31,138 bases of DNA from Lachnospira sp. UBA2821 (GCA_002351535.1 DEGR01000083.1:1-31138); one strand, 5' to 3'. Shown: positions 21,125 through 30,908, numbered from the stretch's first letter. Numbers and translations are program-made. The notes: generated by a model not told the origin, from the letters alone.

Positions 21125-23764
21125 ATGGCTAAAGAATTAGAGAAGAATTATAATCCGGCCGAAATAGAGCAGAAACTCTATGATAAGTGGATAAATAAGA
21201 AGTATTTTCATGCAGAGGTGGATAGAAGTAAGAAACCGTTTACTATAGTTATGCCACCACCAAATATTACAGGACAGCTTCATATGGGACATGCGCTTGA
21301 TAATACGTTACAGGATATTCTTGTAAGATATAAGAGAATGCAGGGATATGATGCACTCTGGGTTCCGGGTACGGACCATGCTTCAATTGCGACAGAAGCA
21401 AAGATTGTTGAAAAAATGAGAGAAGAAGGAATATCTAAGGAAGACATTGGAAGAGAGAAATTCCTTGAGAGAGCCTGGGAGTGGAAGAAACAGTATGGTG
21501 GAAGAATTGTAGCGCAGCTTAAGAAGATTGGTTCATCATGTGACTGGGACAGAGAGAGATTTACAATGGATGAGGGCTGTAATAAGGCAGTTAAAGAAGT
21601 ATTTGTTAATCTTTATAATAAAGGGCTTATTTACCGTGGTGAGAGAATCATTAACTGGTGTCCTAAATGTCTTACCTCCATATCAGATGCAGAGGTGGAA
21701 TATGAGGATCAGGCAGGACATTTCTGGCATCTCAGATATCCGCTTGCTGACGGAAGTGGATATATAAACCTTGCCACAACACGTCCGGAGACACTGCTTG
21801 GAGATACGGCAGTTGCGGTAAATCCTAAGGATGACAGATATAAGGATATGGTGGGTAAGATGCTTATTCTTCCTATTGTCCACAGAGAGATACCTATAGT
21901 TGCAGATGATTATGTTGACATGGAATTTGGAACAGGTGTTGTTAAGATTACACCTGCTCATGACCCTAACGATTTTGAAGTGGGATTAAGACATAATCTT
22001 GAGGTTATCAACGTTCTTACCGAGGATGCAAAAATTGTTGATGATTATCCTAAGTATGCGGGAATGGACAGATACGAGGCAAGAAAAGCAATTGTTGCAG
22101 ACCTTGAGGCAGAGGGTGCTTTAGTTAAGATAGAAGATTACAGCCACAATGTCGGTACATGTTACAGATGTCATACAACTGTAGAACCAAGAGTATCAAA
22201 ACAGTGGTTTGTTAAAATGAAACCGCTTGCTGAACCTGCAATAAAAGCAGTTAAAGAGGGAAAGACGAAGTTTGTTCCGGAACATTTTGATAAGACATAT
22301 TTCCACTGGATGGAAGGAATAAGAGACTGGTGTATATCAAGACAGCTCTGGTGGGGGCATCAGATTCCGGCATTTTACTGTGATGATTGTGGTGAGATGG
22401 TTGTTACTAAGGAAAATGAGGCTGTATGTCCAAAATGTGGTAAGAATATGCGTCAGGATCCTGATACACTTGATACATGGTTCTCATCAGCGCTCTGGCC
22501 TTTCTCAACGCTTGGATGGCCTGACAAAACAGAGGAACTTGATTATTTCTATCCGACTACAACTCTCGTAACAGGATACGATATCATATTCTTCTGGGTT
22601 AGCAGAATGATATTCAGTGGTCTTGAACATGTAGGAGAAGTTCCGTTCGACACAGTTCTCATTCACGGACTCGTAAGAGACTCACAGGGACGTAAGATGA
22701 GTAAATCGCTTGGCAATGGTATTGACCCGCTTGAAGTAATAGATAAGTACGGTGCTGATGCATTAAGGTTTACTCTTATTACAGGTAATGCTCCGGGAAA
22801 TGATATGAGGTTTTACTGGGAGAAAGTTGAAGCCAGCAGAAACTTTGCCAATAAAGTATGGAATGCATCAAGATTTATTATGATGAATATGCCTGAAGGG
22901 AATATAGAGAAAGTGGATACTTCTGAACTTACAGACGCAGATAAGTGGATACTTTCTAAGGCAAATACATTATGCAAAGAAGTTACGGAGAATCTTGACA
23001 AATATGAGATTGGTGTTGCAGCAGCAAAACTTTATGATTTCATATGGGAAGAGTTCTGTGACTGGTATATTGAGATGGTAAAACCACGTCTTTATAATGA
23101 CGAGGACACAACTAAGAAGGCAGCTTTATATACTCTCAAAGAAGTGCTTACTATTTCGCTTAAACTTCTTCACCCATACATGCCATTTGTAACAGAGGAA
23201 ATATTCTGCACACTTCAGAATGAGGAAGAGTCAATTATGATATCTAAATGGCCGGAATATTCAGAGGACAGACATTTTGAAAAAGAAGAAGAAGCTATTG
23301 AGATAATCAAAGAGGCAGTAAGAGGAATAAGAAATACAAGAGCAGGAATGAATGTTCCACCTAGCAGGAAAGCACTTGTATACGTTGTATCTGATTCGGA
23401 GAAGATAAGAAATATATTCGAGACAGGAAATGTGTTCTTTGCAACATTATCTTATGCAAATGAAGTCAGGGTTCAGGCTGATAAGACAGGTGTGGCTGAA
23501 GATGCAGTATCAGTTGTTATTGCAGGAGCTACTATTTATATGCCATTTGCCGAGCTTGTGGATATAGATAAAGAGATTGAGCGTCTTAAGAAAGAAGAGG
23601 AGAGGCTTAATAAAGAACTTGCACGTGTAAACGGCATGCTTTCTAATGAGAAATTCATAAGCAAAGCTCCGGAAGCTAAGATAAATGAGGAGAAAGAAAA
23701 GAAATCCAAGTATGAGACAATGATGGAACAGGTTAAGGCACAGCTTTCACATTTGTCTAAATAA
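21125..23764 (+). CDS. valS: Valyl-tRNA synthetase
   Basis: 879 residues from the ATG at 21125, with AAGGAGGAG at 21112-21120; the TTG at 21107 in the same frame precedes the ribosome site and is rejected. It is a class I synthetase with a HIGH motif PPPNITGQLHMGH (HMGH at 53-56) and KMSKS at 524-528. The editing domain with LATTRPETLLGDTAVAVNP confirms the Val/Ile/Leu group. Cys-pair motifs near CPKC and CDDCGE...CPKCG suggest a zinc knuckle. The C-terminal coiled-coil arm (about 815-879) is typical of ValRS. It charges tRNA-Val in the cytoplasm and is controlled by the T-box leader upstream. Confidence 0.98.
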   Translation: MAKELEKNYNPAEIEQKLYDKWINKKYFHAEVDRSKKPFTIVMPPPNITGQLHMGHALDNTLQDILVRYKRMQGYDALWVPGTDHASIATEAKIVEKMREEGISKEDIGREKFLERAWEWKKQYGGRIVAQLKKIGSSCDWDRERFTMDEGCNKAVKEVFVNLYNKGLIYRGERIINWCPKCLTSISDAEVEYEDQAGHFWHLRYPLADGSGYINLATTRPETLLGDTAVAVNPKDDRYKDMVGKMLILPIVHREIPIVADDYVDMEFGTGVVKITPAHDPNDFEVGLRHNLEVINVLTEDAKIVDDYPKYAGMDRYEARKAIVADLEAEGALVKIEDYSHNVGTCYRCHTTVEPRVSKQWFVKMKPLAEPAIKAVKEGKTKFVPEHFDKTYFHWMEGIRDWCISRQLWWGHQIPAFYCDDCGEMVVTKENEAVCPKCGKNMRQDPDTLDTWFSSALWPFSTLGWPDKTEELDYFYPTTTLVTGYDIIFFWVSRMIFSGLEHVGEVPFDTVLIHGLVRDSQGRKMSKSLGNGIDPLEVIDKYGADALRFTLITGNAPGNDMRFYWEKVEASRNFANKVWNASRFIMMNMPEGNIEKVDTSELTDADKWILSKANTLCKEVTENLDKYEIGVAAAKLYDFIWEEFCDWYIEMVKPRLYNDEDTTKKAALYTLKEVLTISLKLLHPYMPFVTEEIFCTLQNEEESIMISKWPEYSEDRHFEKEEEAIEIIKEAVRGIRNTRAGMNVPPSRKALVYVVSDSEKIRNIFETGNVFFATLSYANEVRVQADKTGVAEDAVSVVIAGATIYMPFAELVDIDKEIERLKKEEERLNKELARVNGMLSNEKFISKAPEAKINEEKEKKSKYETMMEQVKAQLSHLSK

Positions 23765-23788
23765 TAACTGTTCAGGAATGAGGGGTAT

Positions 23789-24766
23789 ATGAAAGATAAT
23801 GCAATTCGTTTATTAAATTTTATAATGCATAATCTCTTAAGAATACTTGCGGGCATTTTTATGCTCGCAGGTATTTTTACAATATCGGTAAATTCCGGTA
23901 TTCTCATGGGTTTTGATTATGCATATACTCTTGATGATTTAAATGTGAATAATCTGAAGAGTGGAATGTGTGTATCAGATATGCTTAATTACACATATGG
24001 ACACATTACTTCGGAATATGGTCTTACAGGTTCCAAAGAAGTGTATGTTGTTGGTATAGGTGGCAAAAAGAACCAGTATATTCTTCTTAAAAAGAATGTA
24101 AGTAATACATTTACGGCATTTAAGACGGAATATGATAAACTCCCTGTTGTAAGTATGAATTCAAAGCAAAAACCTAAAAGTGTTAACTCGACAAGAATAT
24201 ATGGAATAGTTAAAAGAACTGACAGGGATAAATTCTTTTTTAAATTCTTTGAAGATTCACTCAAATTGTCAAGGCTGAAACTTAATAGTGTTGTTTCAAC
24301 AAAATATCATATTGAAATCGTAACACCTGATGAGATAAAGCATAAGATAGTTACGGGAATATGGGAAGTTATAATAAGTGGTATATGTATTGTATACATT
24401 ATTTACAGAAGAAAAAAGAAAATAAGGATACTTGTACAGGAAGAGAATATACTTGCAGATAAGAGAAAAAAGAAAAATCTTCTCTATGATTACATTAAGA
24501 ATATCAGAAATGATGTGGACATATCTTATATAAAGATTAACAGAAATGAATGTATAGAGAAAATAGAAGACAGGAAGAATATTGACAGTTTTATAGAAAG
24601 CATAAATACATGGAAGATTGCTGACCGGTCTGCTGGGAAAGAGGCAGAGGATTGTAAGGTGACAGGCTATATAGAGATATGTTTTGAAGACTTTAACATT
24701 ATACAGATAGAAATACTTCCGAATAATTTCTTAAGATATATGTCGCAGACATATATATATATATGA
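23789..24766 (+). CDS. Two-helix membrane protein of unknown function
   Basis: 325 residues, with GAGGGG before the ATG at 23789. The first membrane helix (about 15-34) is followed by an outer region of about 155 residues with beta-rich segments (VYVVGIGGKKNQYILLKK). A second helix lies at about 191-207, and a long basic, charged cytoplasmic tail (about 208-325) is rich in Lys, Arg and Ile. The topology and length suggest a small membrane-bound regulator or anchor. I recognise no family. It begins 24 bases after valS, so it is probably transcribed with it and partly T-box controlled. The 3' end contains a run of ATATAT that encodes the last residues. Confidence 0.65.
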   Translation: MKDNAIRLLNFIMHNLLRILAGIFMLAGIFTISVNSGILMGFDYAYTLDDLNVNNLKSGMCVSDMLNYTYGHITSEYGLTGSKEVYVVGIGGKKNQYILLKKNVSNTFTAFKTEYDKLPVVSMNSKQKPKSVNSTRIYGIVKRTDRDKFFFKFFEDSLKLSRLKLNSVVSTKYHIEIVTPDEIKHKIVTGIWEVIISGICIVYIIYRRKKKIRILVQEENILADKRKKKNLLYDYIKNIRNDVDISYIKINRNECIEKIEDRKNIDSFIESINTWKIADRSAGKEAEDCKVTGYIEICFEDFNIIQIEILPNNFLRYMSQTYIYI

Positions 24767-24809
24767 GAGGCCGGAGTGATTTGCACGCAAAATAGTACAT
24801 GAAAATTTA

Positions 24810-24838
24810 TTTACATTAACGTGAAAAGATGATAAAAT
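24810..24838 (+). promoter_or_regulatory. Promoter of the pyruvate:ferredoxin oxidoreductase gene
   Basis: TTTACA at 24810-24815 and TAAAAT at 24833-24838 are 17 bases apart, each five of six consensus. The transcript would have a leader of about 58 bases that includes GGGG (24849-24852) and CCCC (24874-24877), a possible weak hairpin. A strong AAAGGAGG ribosome site follows (24886-24893). Confidence 0.7.
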
Positions 24839-24902
24839 TTTGTCAAATGGGGTTTTCAGAAAGTAAAATATTGCCCCTAAGATAAAAGGAGGATATATAT
24901 TT

Positions 24903-27900
24903 ATGGCTAGAGCAAAACAGTCAATGGATGGTAACACAGCTGCAGCACACGTTGCATATGCTTATACAGAAGTAGCAGCTATCTATCCTATCACACCTTC
25001 CAGCCCAATGGCAGATTCAGTAGATCAGTGGTCTGCAGCAGGACAGGAGAACATTTTTGGTAATCAGGTTAAGGTTGTAGAGATGCAGTCAGAGGCAGGT
25101 GCCGCAGGTACAGTTCATGGATCTCTTGCAACTGGTGCTTTAACAACAACATTTACAGCATCACAGGGTCTTCTTCTTATGATTCCTAACATGTATAAGA
25201 TTGCTGCTGAGCAGCTTCCTTGTGTATTTGATGTTTCTGCACGTACAGTATCTACACAGTCTCTTAACATCTTTGGTGATCATAGTGATGTTTATGCTTG
25301 TCGTCAGACAGGATTTGCTATGCTTGCTGAGACAAACCCACAGGAAGTTATGGACTTAAGTCCTGTTGCACATCTTGCAGCATTAGAGGGAAAAGTTCCT
25401 TTTATTAACTTCTTTGACGGATTCCGTACATCTCATGAGATTCAGAAGATTGAGAAATGGGATTATGAAGATCTTAAAGAAATGTGTCCAATGGATGCAG
25501 TTAAAGCTTTCAGAGAGCATGCTCTTAATCCTGAGAAACCAGCTATGCGTGGTTCTCATGAAAACGGAGATGTATTCTTCCAGCATCGTGAAGCATGTAA
25601 CTCAGTATACGACGCTTTACCAGCAGTTGTAGAGAAGTACATGAAGAAAGTAAATGAAAAACTTGGAACTGACTATGATTTATTCAATTACTATGGTGCG
25701 GCTGATGCAGACAGAGTAATTGTTGCTATGGGTTCTATCTGTGACGTTGCAGAAGAAGTAATTGATTACTTAACAGCTAAGGGCGAAAAAGTTGGTCTTA
25801 TTAAAGTTCGTTTATATCGTCCTTGGGTATCATCAGCACTTCTTAAAGTAATTCCTAAGACAGCTAAGAAGATTGCAGTTCTTGATCGTACAAAAGAGCC
25901 AGGATCACTTGGTGAGCCACTTTACCTTGATGTGGCTACTACACTTCGTGAAGCAGGATTAAATGATGTAATCCTTACAGGTGGACGTTATGGTCTTGGA
26001 TCAAAAGATACTCCTCCTTCATCAGTATTTGCAATCTATAAGGAACTTGAGAAAGATGCTCCAAAAGCACGTTTCACAGTAGGTATCGTTGATGATGTTA
26101 CTAACTTAAGCTTACCAGAAGTTAAGCCGGCTCCTATTACATCAGCTAAAGGAACTAAAGAGTGTAAATTCTGGGGTCTTGGTGGAGATGGTACAGTTGG
26201 TGCTAACAAGAACTCTACAAAGATTATCGGTGACCACACAGACAAATACATTCAGGCATACTTCCAGTATGACTCTAAGAAAACAGGTGGTGTTACAATA
26301 TCTCACTTAAGATTTGGTGACAACCCAATCAAGAGCCCATATTATATTAATCAGGCTGATTTCGTTGCATGTCATAACCCATCATACATCACTAATGGAT
26401 TTAAGATGGTTCAGGATGTTAAGCCAGGCGGAGTATTCATGATTAACTGCCAGTGGTCAGATGAAGAACTTGACAAACACATGCCTGCAGCTTCTAAGAA
26501 GTATATTGCAGATAACAACATTCAGTTATATACAATCAATGCTATTGATAAAGCTATTGAGATTGGTATGGGTAAACGTACAAATACAATTCTTCAGTCA
26601 GCTTTCTTCAAATTAGCAGATGTTATGCCTATTGACCAGGCCGTAGAGTATATGAAAGCAGCAGCCAAGAAGTCATACAGCAAAAAAGGTGACGCAGTTG
26701 TTGAGATGAATTACAAGGCAATTGATGCAGGTGTAGATGCTGTTCATAAAGTAGAGATTCCGGCTTCATGGTCTAATCCGGAGGCAGATGCTCCAGCAAA
26801 AGAGCTTACAGGACGTCCAGAGACAGTTAAGATGGTTAAAGAACTTCTTCAGCCAATCGCATTAATGGATGGTGACAGTCTTCCAGTATCTGCATTCAAA
26901 GATATTGCAGACGGACAGTTCGAGACAGGTGCATCAGCATACGAAAAACGTGGTACAGCAGTTATGGTTCCAGAGTGGGATCCTTCAACATGTGTACAGT
27001 GTAACAGTTGTGCATTCGTATGTTCACATGCTACAATTCGTCCATTCATCTTAGATGAGGGTGAAGTTAAGGCAGCTCCTTCACAGATTAAGCTTGCAGA
27101 TTCTAAACATGCAACAGGAGAAGGAATGAAGTTCACAATGAGCGTTTCTCCATTAGATTGTATGGGATGTGGTGAGTGTATCACAGTTTGTCCTGCAGCT
27201 GATAAGGGAGCAATTAAGATGGTTCCACAGGCTACACAGTCTGAGCAGCAGCCTGTATTTGATTATCTTGTAGCTAATGTAAGCAAGAAGGGAATCAAAC
27301 CAGCATTTACAGATGCAACTCCAATTGGTTCACAGTACAACCAGCCATTACTTGAATTCTCAGGAAGCTGTGCAGGATGTGCTGAGACATCATATGCAAG
27401 ATTAATAACACAGTTATTTGGTGAGCAGATGTATATTTCTAATGCAACAGGATGTTCTTCTATCTGGGGTGGTCCTGCAGCAACATCACCATATACAGTA
27501 AACAAAGATTCTAAGAAGGGTCCAGCTTGGTCTAACTCATTATTTGAGGATAACGCAGAGCATGGATTAGGAATGTATATCGGACAGAAATATGTTCGTG
27601 ATGAGGCAATTGCAGCAGCTAAGGCATGTGCAGAGTCTGACAAGGCTTCAGCAGAACTTAAAGCAGCATTTGCTACATTTATGGATACAAAGGATGATAC
27701 AAAAGCTAATGCACCAGCAGCAGAAGCATTGATTGCTGAGCTTGAGAAGGCAGCAGCAGCCGGATGTGATAAAGCTAAGAGTGCTGTAGATAAGAAAGAT
27801 TACCTCTCTAAGAAGTCTGTATGGATCTTCGGTGGAGATGGTTGGGCATATGATATCGGATTCGGTGGACTTGACCATGTTCTTGCTTCAGGTGAGAATG

Positions 27901-28469
27901 TAAATGTCATGGTATTCGATACAGAGATGTACTCTAATACAGGTGGACAGGCTTCTAAGGCTTCTAATATCGGTGAGGTTTGTCAGTTCGCAGCAGCAGG
28001 TAAAGAGATGGGCAAGAAGAGTCTTGCTGAAATTGCTATGAGCTACGGATATGTATATGTAGCACAGATAGCTCTTGGTGCTAACCCAGCTCAGGCTGTT
28101 AAGGCTATCGCAGAGGCAGAGGCATATAATGGACCATCACTTATCATCGGATATGCTCCATGTGAGCTTCACGGTATTGCTAAGGGTGGAATGAATCATT
28201 GTCAGGATGAGATGAAGAAAGCTGTTAAAGCAGGATATTGGAACTTATTCTCATTCAACCCTGCACTCAAGGAAGAAGGAAAGAATCCATTCACTCTTAC
28301 ATCTAAAGAGGGTGATGGAACATATCAGGATTTCCTTAACAATGAGGCACGTTATACAAGACTTATCAAACCATTCCCAGAGAGAGCTGAAAGATTATTC
28401 AACAAATCTGAGCAGGTTGCTAAGGAACGTTACGAGCATTTACAGAAGCTTGTTGAGCTTTACAAATAA
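24903..28469 (+). CDS. nifJ: Pyruvate:ferredoxin (flavodoxin) oxidoreductase, single chain
   Basis: 1188 residues, full length for the fused enzyme. It converts pyruvate and CoA to acetyl-CoA and CO2 while reducing ferredoxin, the key step from glycolysis in anaerobic fermenters. The N-terminal pyrimidine domain has YPITPSSPMAD and EMQSEAGAAG. Two [4Fe-4S] ferredoxin clusters lie at about 697-707 (CVQCNSCAFVC) and about 752-762 (CMGCGECITVC). The C-terminal TPP domain has CAGCAETSY (about 823), the Mg/TPP motif GGDGWAYDIGFGGLDH (about 977) and NTGGQASKAS. Codon use differs from its neighbours: many CGT, GCA and TCA codons, as in very strongly expressed genes. It has its own promoter and terminator. 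Confidence 0.97.
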   Translation: MARAKQSMDGNTAAAHVAYAYTEVAAIYPITPSSPMADSVDQWSAAGQENIFGNQVKVVEMQSEAGAAGTVHGSLATGALTTTFTASQGLLLMIPNMYKIAAEQLPCVFDVSARTVSTQSLNIFGDHSDVYACRQTGFAMLAETNPQEVMDLSPVAHLAALEGKVPFINFFDGFRTSHEIQKIEKWDYEDLKEMCPMDAVKAFREHALNPEKPAMRGSHENGDVFFQHREACNSVYDALPAVVEKYMKKVNEKLGTDYDLFNYYGAADADRVIVAMGSICDVAEEVIDYLTAKGEKVGLIKVRLYRPWVSSALLKVIPKTAKKIAVLDRTKEPGSLGEPLYLDVATTLREAGLNDVILTGGRYGLGSKDTPPSSVFAIYKELEKDAPKARFTVGIVDDVTNLSLPEVKPAPITSAKGTKECKFWGLGGDGTVGANKNSTKIIGDHTDKYIQAYFQYDSKKTGGVTISHLRFGDNPIKSPYYINQADFVACHNPSYITNGFKMVQDVKPGGVFMINCQWSDEELDKHMPAASKKYIADNNIQLYTINAIDKAIEIGMGKRTNTILQSAFFKLADVMPIDQAVEYMKAAAKKSYSKKGDAVVEMNYKAIDAGVDAVHKVEIPASWSNPEADAPAKELTGRPETVKMVKELLQPIALMDGDSLPVSAFKDIADGQFETGASAYEKRGTAVMVPEWDPSTCVQCNSCAFVCSHATIRPFILDEGEVKAAPSQIKLADSKHATGEGMKFTMSVSPLDCMGCGECITVCPAADKGAIKMVPQATQSEQQPVFDYLVANVSKKGIKPAFTDATPIGSQYNQPLLEFSGSCAGCAETSYARLITQLFGEQMYISNATGCSSIWGGPAATSPYTVNKDSKKGPAWSNSLFEDNAEHGLGMYIGQKYVRDEAIAAAKACAESDKASAELKAAFATFMDTKDDTKANAPAAEALIAELEKAAAAGCDKAKSAVDKKDYLSKKSVWIFGGDGWAYDIGFGGLDHVLASGENVNVMVFDTEMYSNTGGQASKASNIGEVCQFAAAGKEMGKKSLAEIAMSYGYVYVAQIALGANPAQAVKAIAEAEAYNGPSLIIGYAPCELHGIAKGGMNHCQDEMKKAVKAGYWNLFSFNPALKEEGKNPFTLTSKEGDGTYQDFLNNEARYTRLIKPFPERAERLFNKSEQVAKERYEHLQKLVELYK

Positions 28470-28508
28470 TAGAATAACAACAGTAATGTTTATATGATAT
28501 TATTCCCG

Positions 28509-28545
28509 GAAGACGGTTGCTTATGCAACCGTCTTCTATTTTATA
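28509..28545 (+). terminator. Rho-independent terminator after the oxidoreductase gene
   Basis: A perfect 12-bp stem, GAAGACGGTTGC with GCAACCGTCTTC, closes a TTAT loop and is followed by TATTTTATATAATTTTT. It ends the nifJ transcript 40 bases after the stop codon. Confidence 0.92.
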
Positions 28546-28554
28546 TAATTTTTA

Positions 28555-28584
28555 TTGCTATACTATAAATAGAAATGTTATAAT
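28555..28584 (+). promoter_or_regulatory. Promoter of the ktrB-ktrA operon
   Basis: TTGCTA at 28555-28560 and a perfect TATAAT at 28579-28584 are separated by 18 bases. The expected leader is about 45 bases, too short for a ydaO-type c-di-AMP riboswitch, which controls many potassium transporter genes. Confidence 0.65.
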
Positions 28585-28633
28585 AATACAAGTGTGCGAC
28601 AAGGTCGTTAAGAAATGAGGATTAATAAAAGAA

Positions 28634-29992
28634 ATGAAAAAGATGAAATTTAAACTGACTACAACGCATAGAATTATGATTAGCTTTCTATTAGGAATAT
28701 TAATTGGAAGTGTATTGTTGGCATTGCCTGTAAGTTCGGCAACAGGTAAATCTGTACCGTATATAGATGCATTATTTACAGCTACAACGTCTGTATGTGT
28801 AACAGGACTTGTTACTGTACCGACTTTTTCTACATGGAGTCTCTTCGGTAAGATAGTTATACTTATATTAATTCAGATGGGTGGACTTGGTATCATTACT
28901 ATTATGTCAGGACTTATGATTAGTTTTCATAGAAGGATAGGAATTGCTGACAGAATATTGATACAGGATGCATTTAACTTAAATACTCTGTCAGGTCTTG
29001 TTAAGTTTATAAGAAAAGTGCTTATAGGAACTTTTGTAGTTGAAGGAATAGGAGCATTGCTTTATATGACTGTTCTTATACCTGATTATGGAACAAAGGG
29101 AATATGGATGTCGGTGTTTAATTCTGTATCAGCGTTTTGTAATGCAGGAATGGATATTATGTCTGAAGACAGTTTATGTGCATATGTTAATAATCCTGTT
29201 ATAAATGTGGTCACATGTATGTTGATTATATTAGGCGGTATTGGATATATAGTATGGTGGGATGTAATAAGAGTATTAAAGAATATAAAGCATGATAAGG
29301 GACGGTGTATAAAGAAGCTGACGCTTCATAGCAAAATTGCAATTTCGGTTACAATAATTCTGATTGTAAGCGGTGCAGTTGCATTTTTCTGCTTTGAATA
29401 TAATAATCCTGCGACAATTAAAAATTTTTCGTTATTTGATAAAATACAGGCTTCTGTTTTTCAATCAGTAACAACCAGAACCGCGGGATTTGCAACTATT
29501 TCACAGAAAGATTTAACAAATGCATCTGCAATTGTTTCGTTGCTTTTGATGTTTATTGGCGGTTCTCCTGTTGGAACGGCCGGCGGGGTGAAGACGGTGA
29601 CGATGGCTGTTCTTGTTGTTGCAACGTTTGCAACAATAAATAATAAAGATGAAGTTGAAATATTTGGAAGATCAATATCAAAACAGTTTGTAAGTAAGGC
29701 TGTTTCTGTAGTTTGTATATCATTTATAATAATGTTCACTTCGACAGTATTACTTGCAGCAGTTACTGATGCGGATGTTATGGACATAGCATATGAGACG
29801 GTGAGTGCGACAGCAACGGTAGGGCTTACAAGAAATCTTACGCCTTTACTGAATGTTGCAGGAAAAATAATTATAATAATTACGATGTATCTCGGTAGGG
29901 TTGGTCCGATATCGCTTGTTATAGCATTTAAAATAAAAAAAGAGGACAAAAATATCATAAAGAATCCGGTCGAAGAAATTAGTGTAGGGTAA
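28634..29992 (+). CDS. ktrB: TrkH/KtrB-type potassium uptake channel subunit
   Basis: 452 residues. The four pore-loop repeats of this channel-like family are visible: TSVCVTG (52-58), SAFCNAGMD (about 156), TTRTAGFAT (about 280) and SATATVGLT (about 391), each ending in the selectivity-filter glycine, with hydrophobic M1 and M2 helices around them. The length and short N-terminus fit KtrB better than the longer TrkH. It imports K+ driven by the membrane potential or Na+ and is gated by the cytoplasmic ring made by the next gene. The ATGAGG at 28615-28620 is 13 bases from the ATG, a wide gap, so a nearby alternative start (28643) is possible. Confidence 0.95.
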   Translation: MKKMKFKLTTTHRIMISFLLGILIGSVLLALPVSSATGKSVPYIDALFTATTSVCVTGLVTVPTFSTWSLFGKIVILILIQMGGLGIITIMSGLMISFHRRIGIADRILIQDAFNLNTLSGLVKFIRKVLIGTFVVEGIGALLYMTVLIPDYGTKGIWMSVFNSVSAFCNAGMDIMSEDSLCAYVNNPVINVVTCMLIILGGIGYIVWWDVIRVLKNIKHDKGRCIKKLTLHSKIAISVTIILIVSGAVAFFCFEYNNPATIKNFSLFDKIQASVFQSVTTRTAGFATISQKDLTNASAIVSLLLMFIGGSPVGTAGGVKTVTMAVLVVATFATINNKDEVEIFGRSISKQFVSKAVSVVCISFIIMFTSTVLLAAVTDADVMDIAYETVSATATVGLTRNLTPLLNVAGKIIIIITMYLGRVGPISLVIAFKIKKEDKNIIKNPVEEISVG

Positions 29993-30031
29993 ATTAATTA
30001 ATGGGTAATGATAGAGAGAGGAAGTAAGATT

Positions 30032-30682
30032 ATGAGCATGGAAAAATCATATGCAGTATTTGGACTAGGAAGATATGGAAGAGCTGTTGCAAAGGAACTT
30101 GTTGCAAATGGGGCAGAGGTTATGGCAGTTGACATAGATGAAGATATAGTGAATGATGCCATAGATGAAATTCCTTTTTGTAAATGCGCTGATGTGACTG
30201 ACCCGGAGGTAATTAAGAGACTTGGTATAGCGAATGTTGATGTGGTTATTATTACAATGGGAACTAATCTTGAGGCGAGTGTAATGGCTACCATGTTATG
30301 TAAGGAAATAGGTGTTAAAACTGTTATTGCCAAATGTGCTACAGAAATGAATTATAGAATTCTTGATAAAATTGGTGCAGATAAAGTTGTGTTTCCTGAA
30401 AGTGAATCAGGAATAAGACTGGCAAAGAATCTTTTAAGTTCGGGATTTATAGATATAGTAGAATTGTCAAAAGATGTTTCCATGATGGAGATAGAAGTTA
30501 GAACAGAATGGGTTGGGAAAAGTCTTATGGAATTGGATTTGAGAAAAAAATATTCGATTAATGTTGTTGCGATTATTAAAGATGAAAATGTAACAACAAA
30601 CATAGAACCAACAGAACCTTTGGACAAATCAATGAGGCTTATAGTTATTGCGAATACATCTAAATTGAGTAAATTAAAATAA
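30032..30682 (+). CDS. ktrA: TrkA/KtrA-type RCK regulatory subunit
   Basis: 216 residues from the ATG at 30032, with AGGA at 30019-30022; ATG 30038 is an alternative, and 30008 precedes the ribosome site. The RCK_N (TrkA_N) Rossmann fold has VFGLGRYGRAVAKEL, with the acidic D at the end of the second strand (VDIDED). The RCK_C (TrkA_C) domain begins near residue 135, with VRTEWVGKSLMELDLRKKY. The protein forms an octameric ring on KtrB that binds ATP/ADP or NAD and sets channel opening; c-di-AMP commonly binds RCK_C in Firmicutes. It follows ktrB by 39 bases and precedes the rRNA promoter array. No terminator was seen between them. Confidence 0.95.
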   Translation: MSMEKSYAVFGLGRYGRAVAKELVANGAEVMAVDIDEDIVNDAIDEIPFCKCADVTDPEVIKRLGIANVDVVIITMGTNLEASVMATMLCKEIGVKTVIAKCATEMNYRILDKIGADKVVFPESESGIRLAKNLLSSGFIDIVELSKDVSMMEIEVRTEWVGKSLMELDLRKKYSINVVAIIKDENVTTNIEPTEPLDKSMRLIVIANTSKLSKLK

Positions 30683-30694
30683 TTAAAAAAGTTG

Positions 30695-30723
30695 TTGACA
30701 AATGTCGTTCAGAGTAATATACT
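30695..30723 (+). promoter_or_regulatory. rRNA-type tandem promoter P1
   Basis: TTGACA at 30695-30700 and TATACT at 30718-30723 are exactly 17 bases apart. An A-rich tract ending in AAAAAAG lies immediately upstream, like an UP element. The unit is repeated almost unchanged about 92 bases downstream. Confidence 0.85.
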
Positions 30724-30786
30724 ATACAAGCTGCTTGTGAGAACGGCAACAACAAAGAAAAAAATCTGAAAAGATTAAAAAAGTTG

Positions 30787-30815
30787 TTGACAAATGTCAC
30801 ATGAAGTAATATACT
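30787..30815 (+). promoter_or_regulatory. rRNA-type tandem promoter P2
   Basis: TTGACA at 30787-30792 and TATACT at 30810-30815 have the same 17-base spacer as P1. The flanks, AAAAAAGTTGTTGACAAATG and TAATATACTATA, are identical to those of P1. A GTTGC/GCAAC hairpin follows at 30822-30845. Confidence 0.85.
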
Positions 30816-30879
30816 ATATGAGTTGCTTGAAAAAGCAGAGGCAACAAAAATAAAAACAAAAAAGTTTTTAAAAAAGTTG

Positions 30880-30908
30880 TTGACAAGTACAAAACAATGT
30901 GCTAGAAT
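30880..30908 (+). promoter_or_regulatory. rRNA-type tandem promoter P3
   Basis: TTGACA at 30880-30885 and TAGAAT at 30903-30908 are 17 bases apart, with an extended -10 TGC. It shares the preceding AAAAAGTTGT block with P1 and P2 but has a different spacer. The hairpin GTTGCTGC...GCAG-A-CAAC follows at 30915-30939. Confidence 0.85.

Noticed and set aside
28585..28633. Possible c-di-AMP (ydaO) riboswitch before ktrB
   Set aside because: The region between promoter and start is only about 45 bases, while that riboswitch needs well over 100, and no conserved motif is seen.
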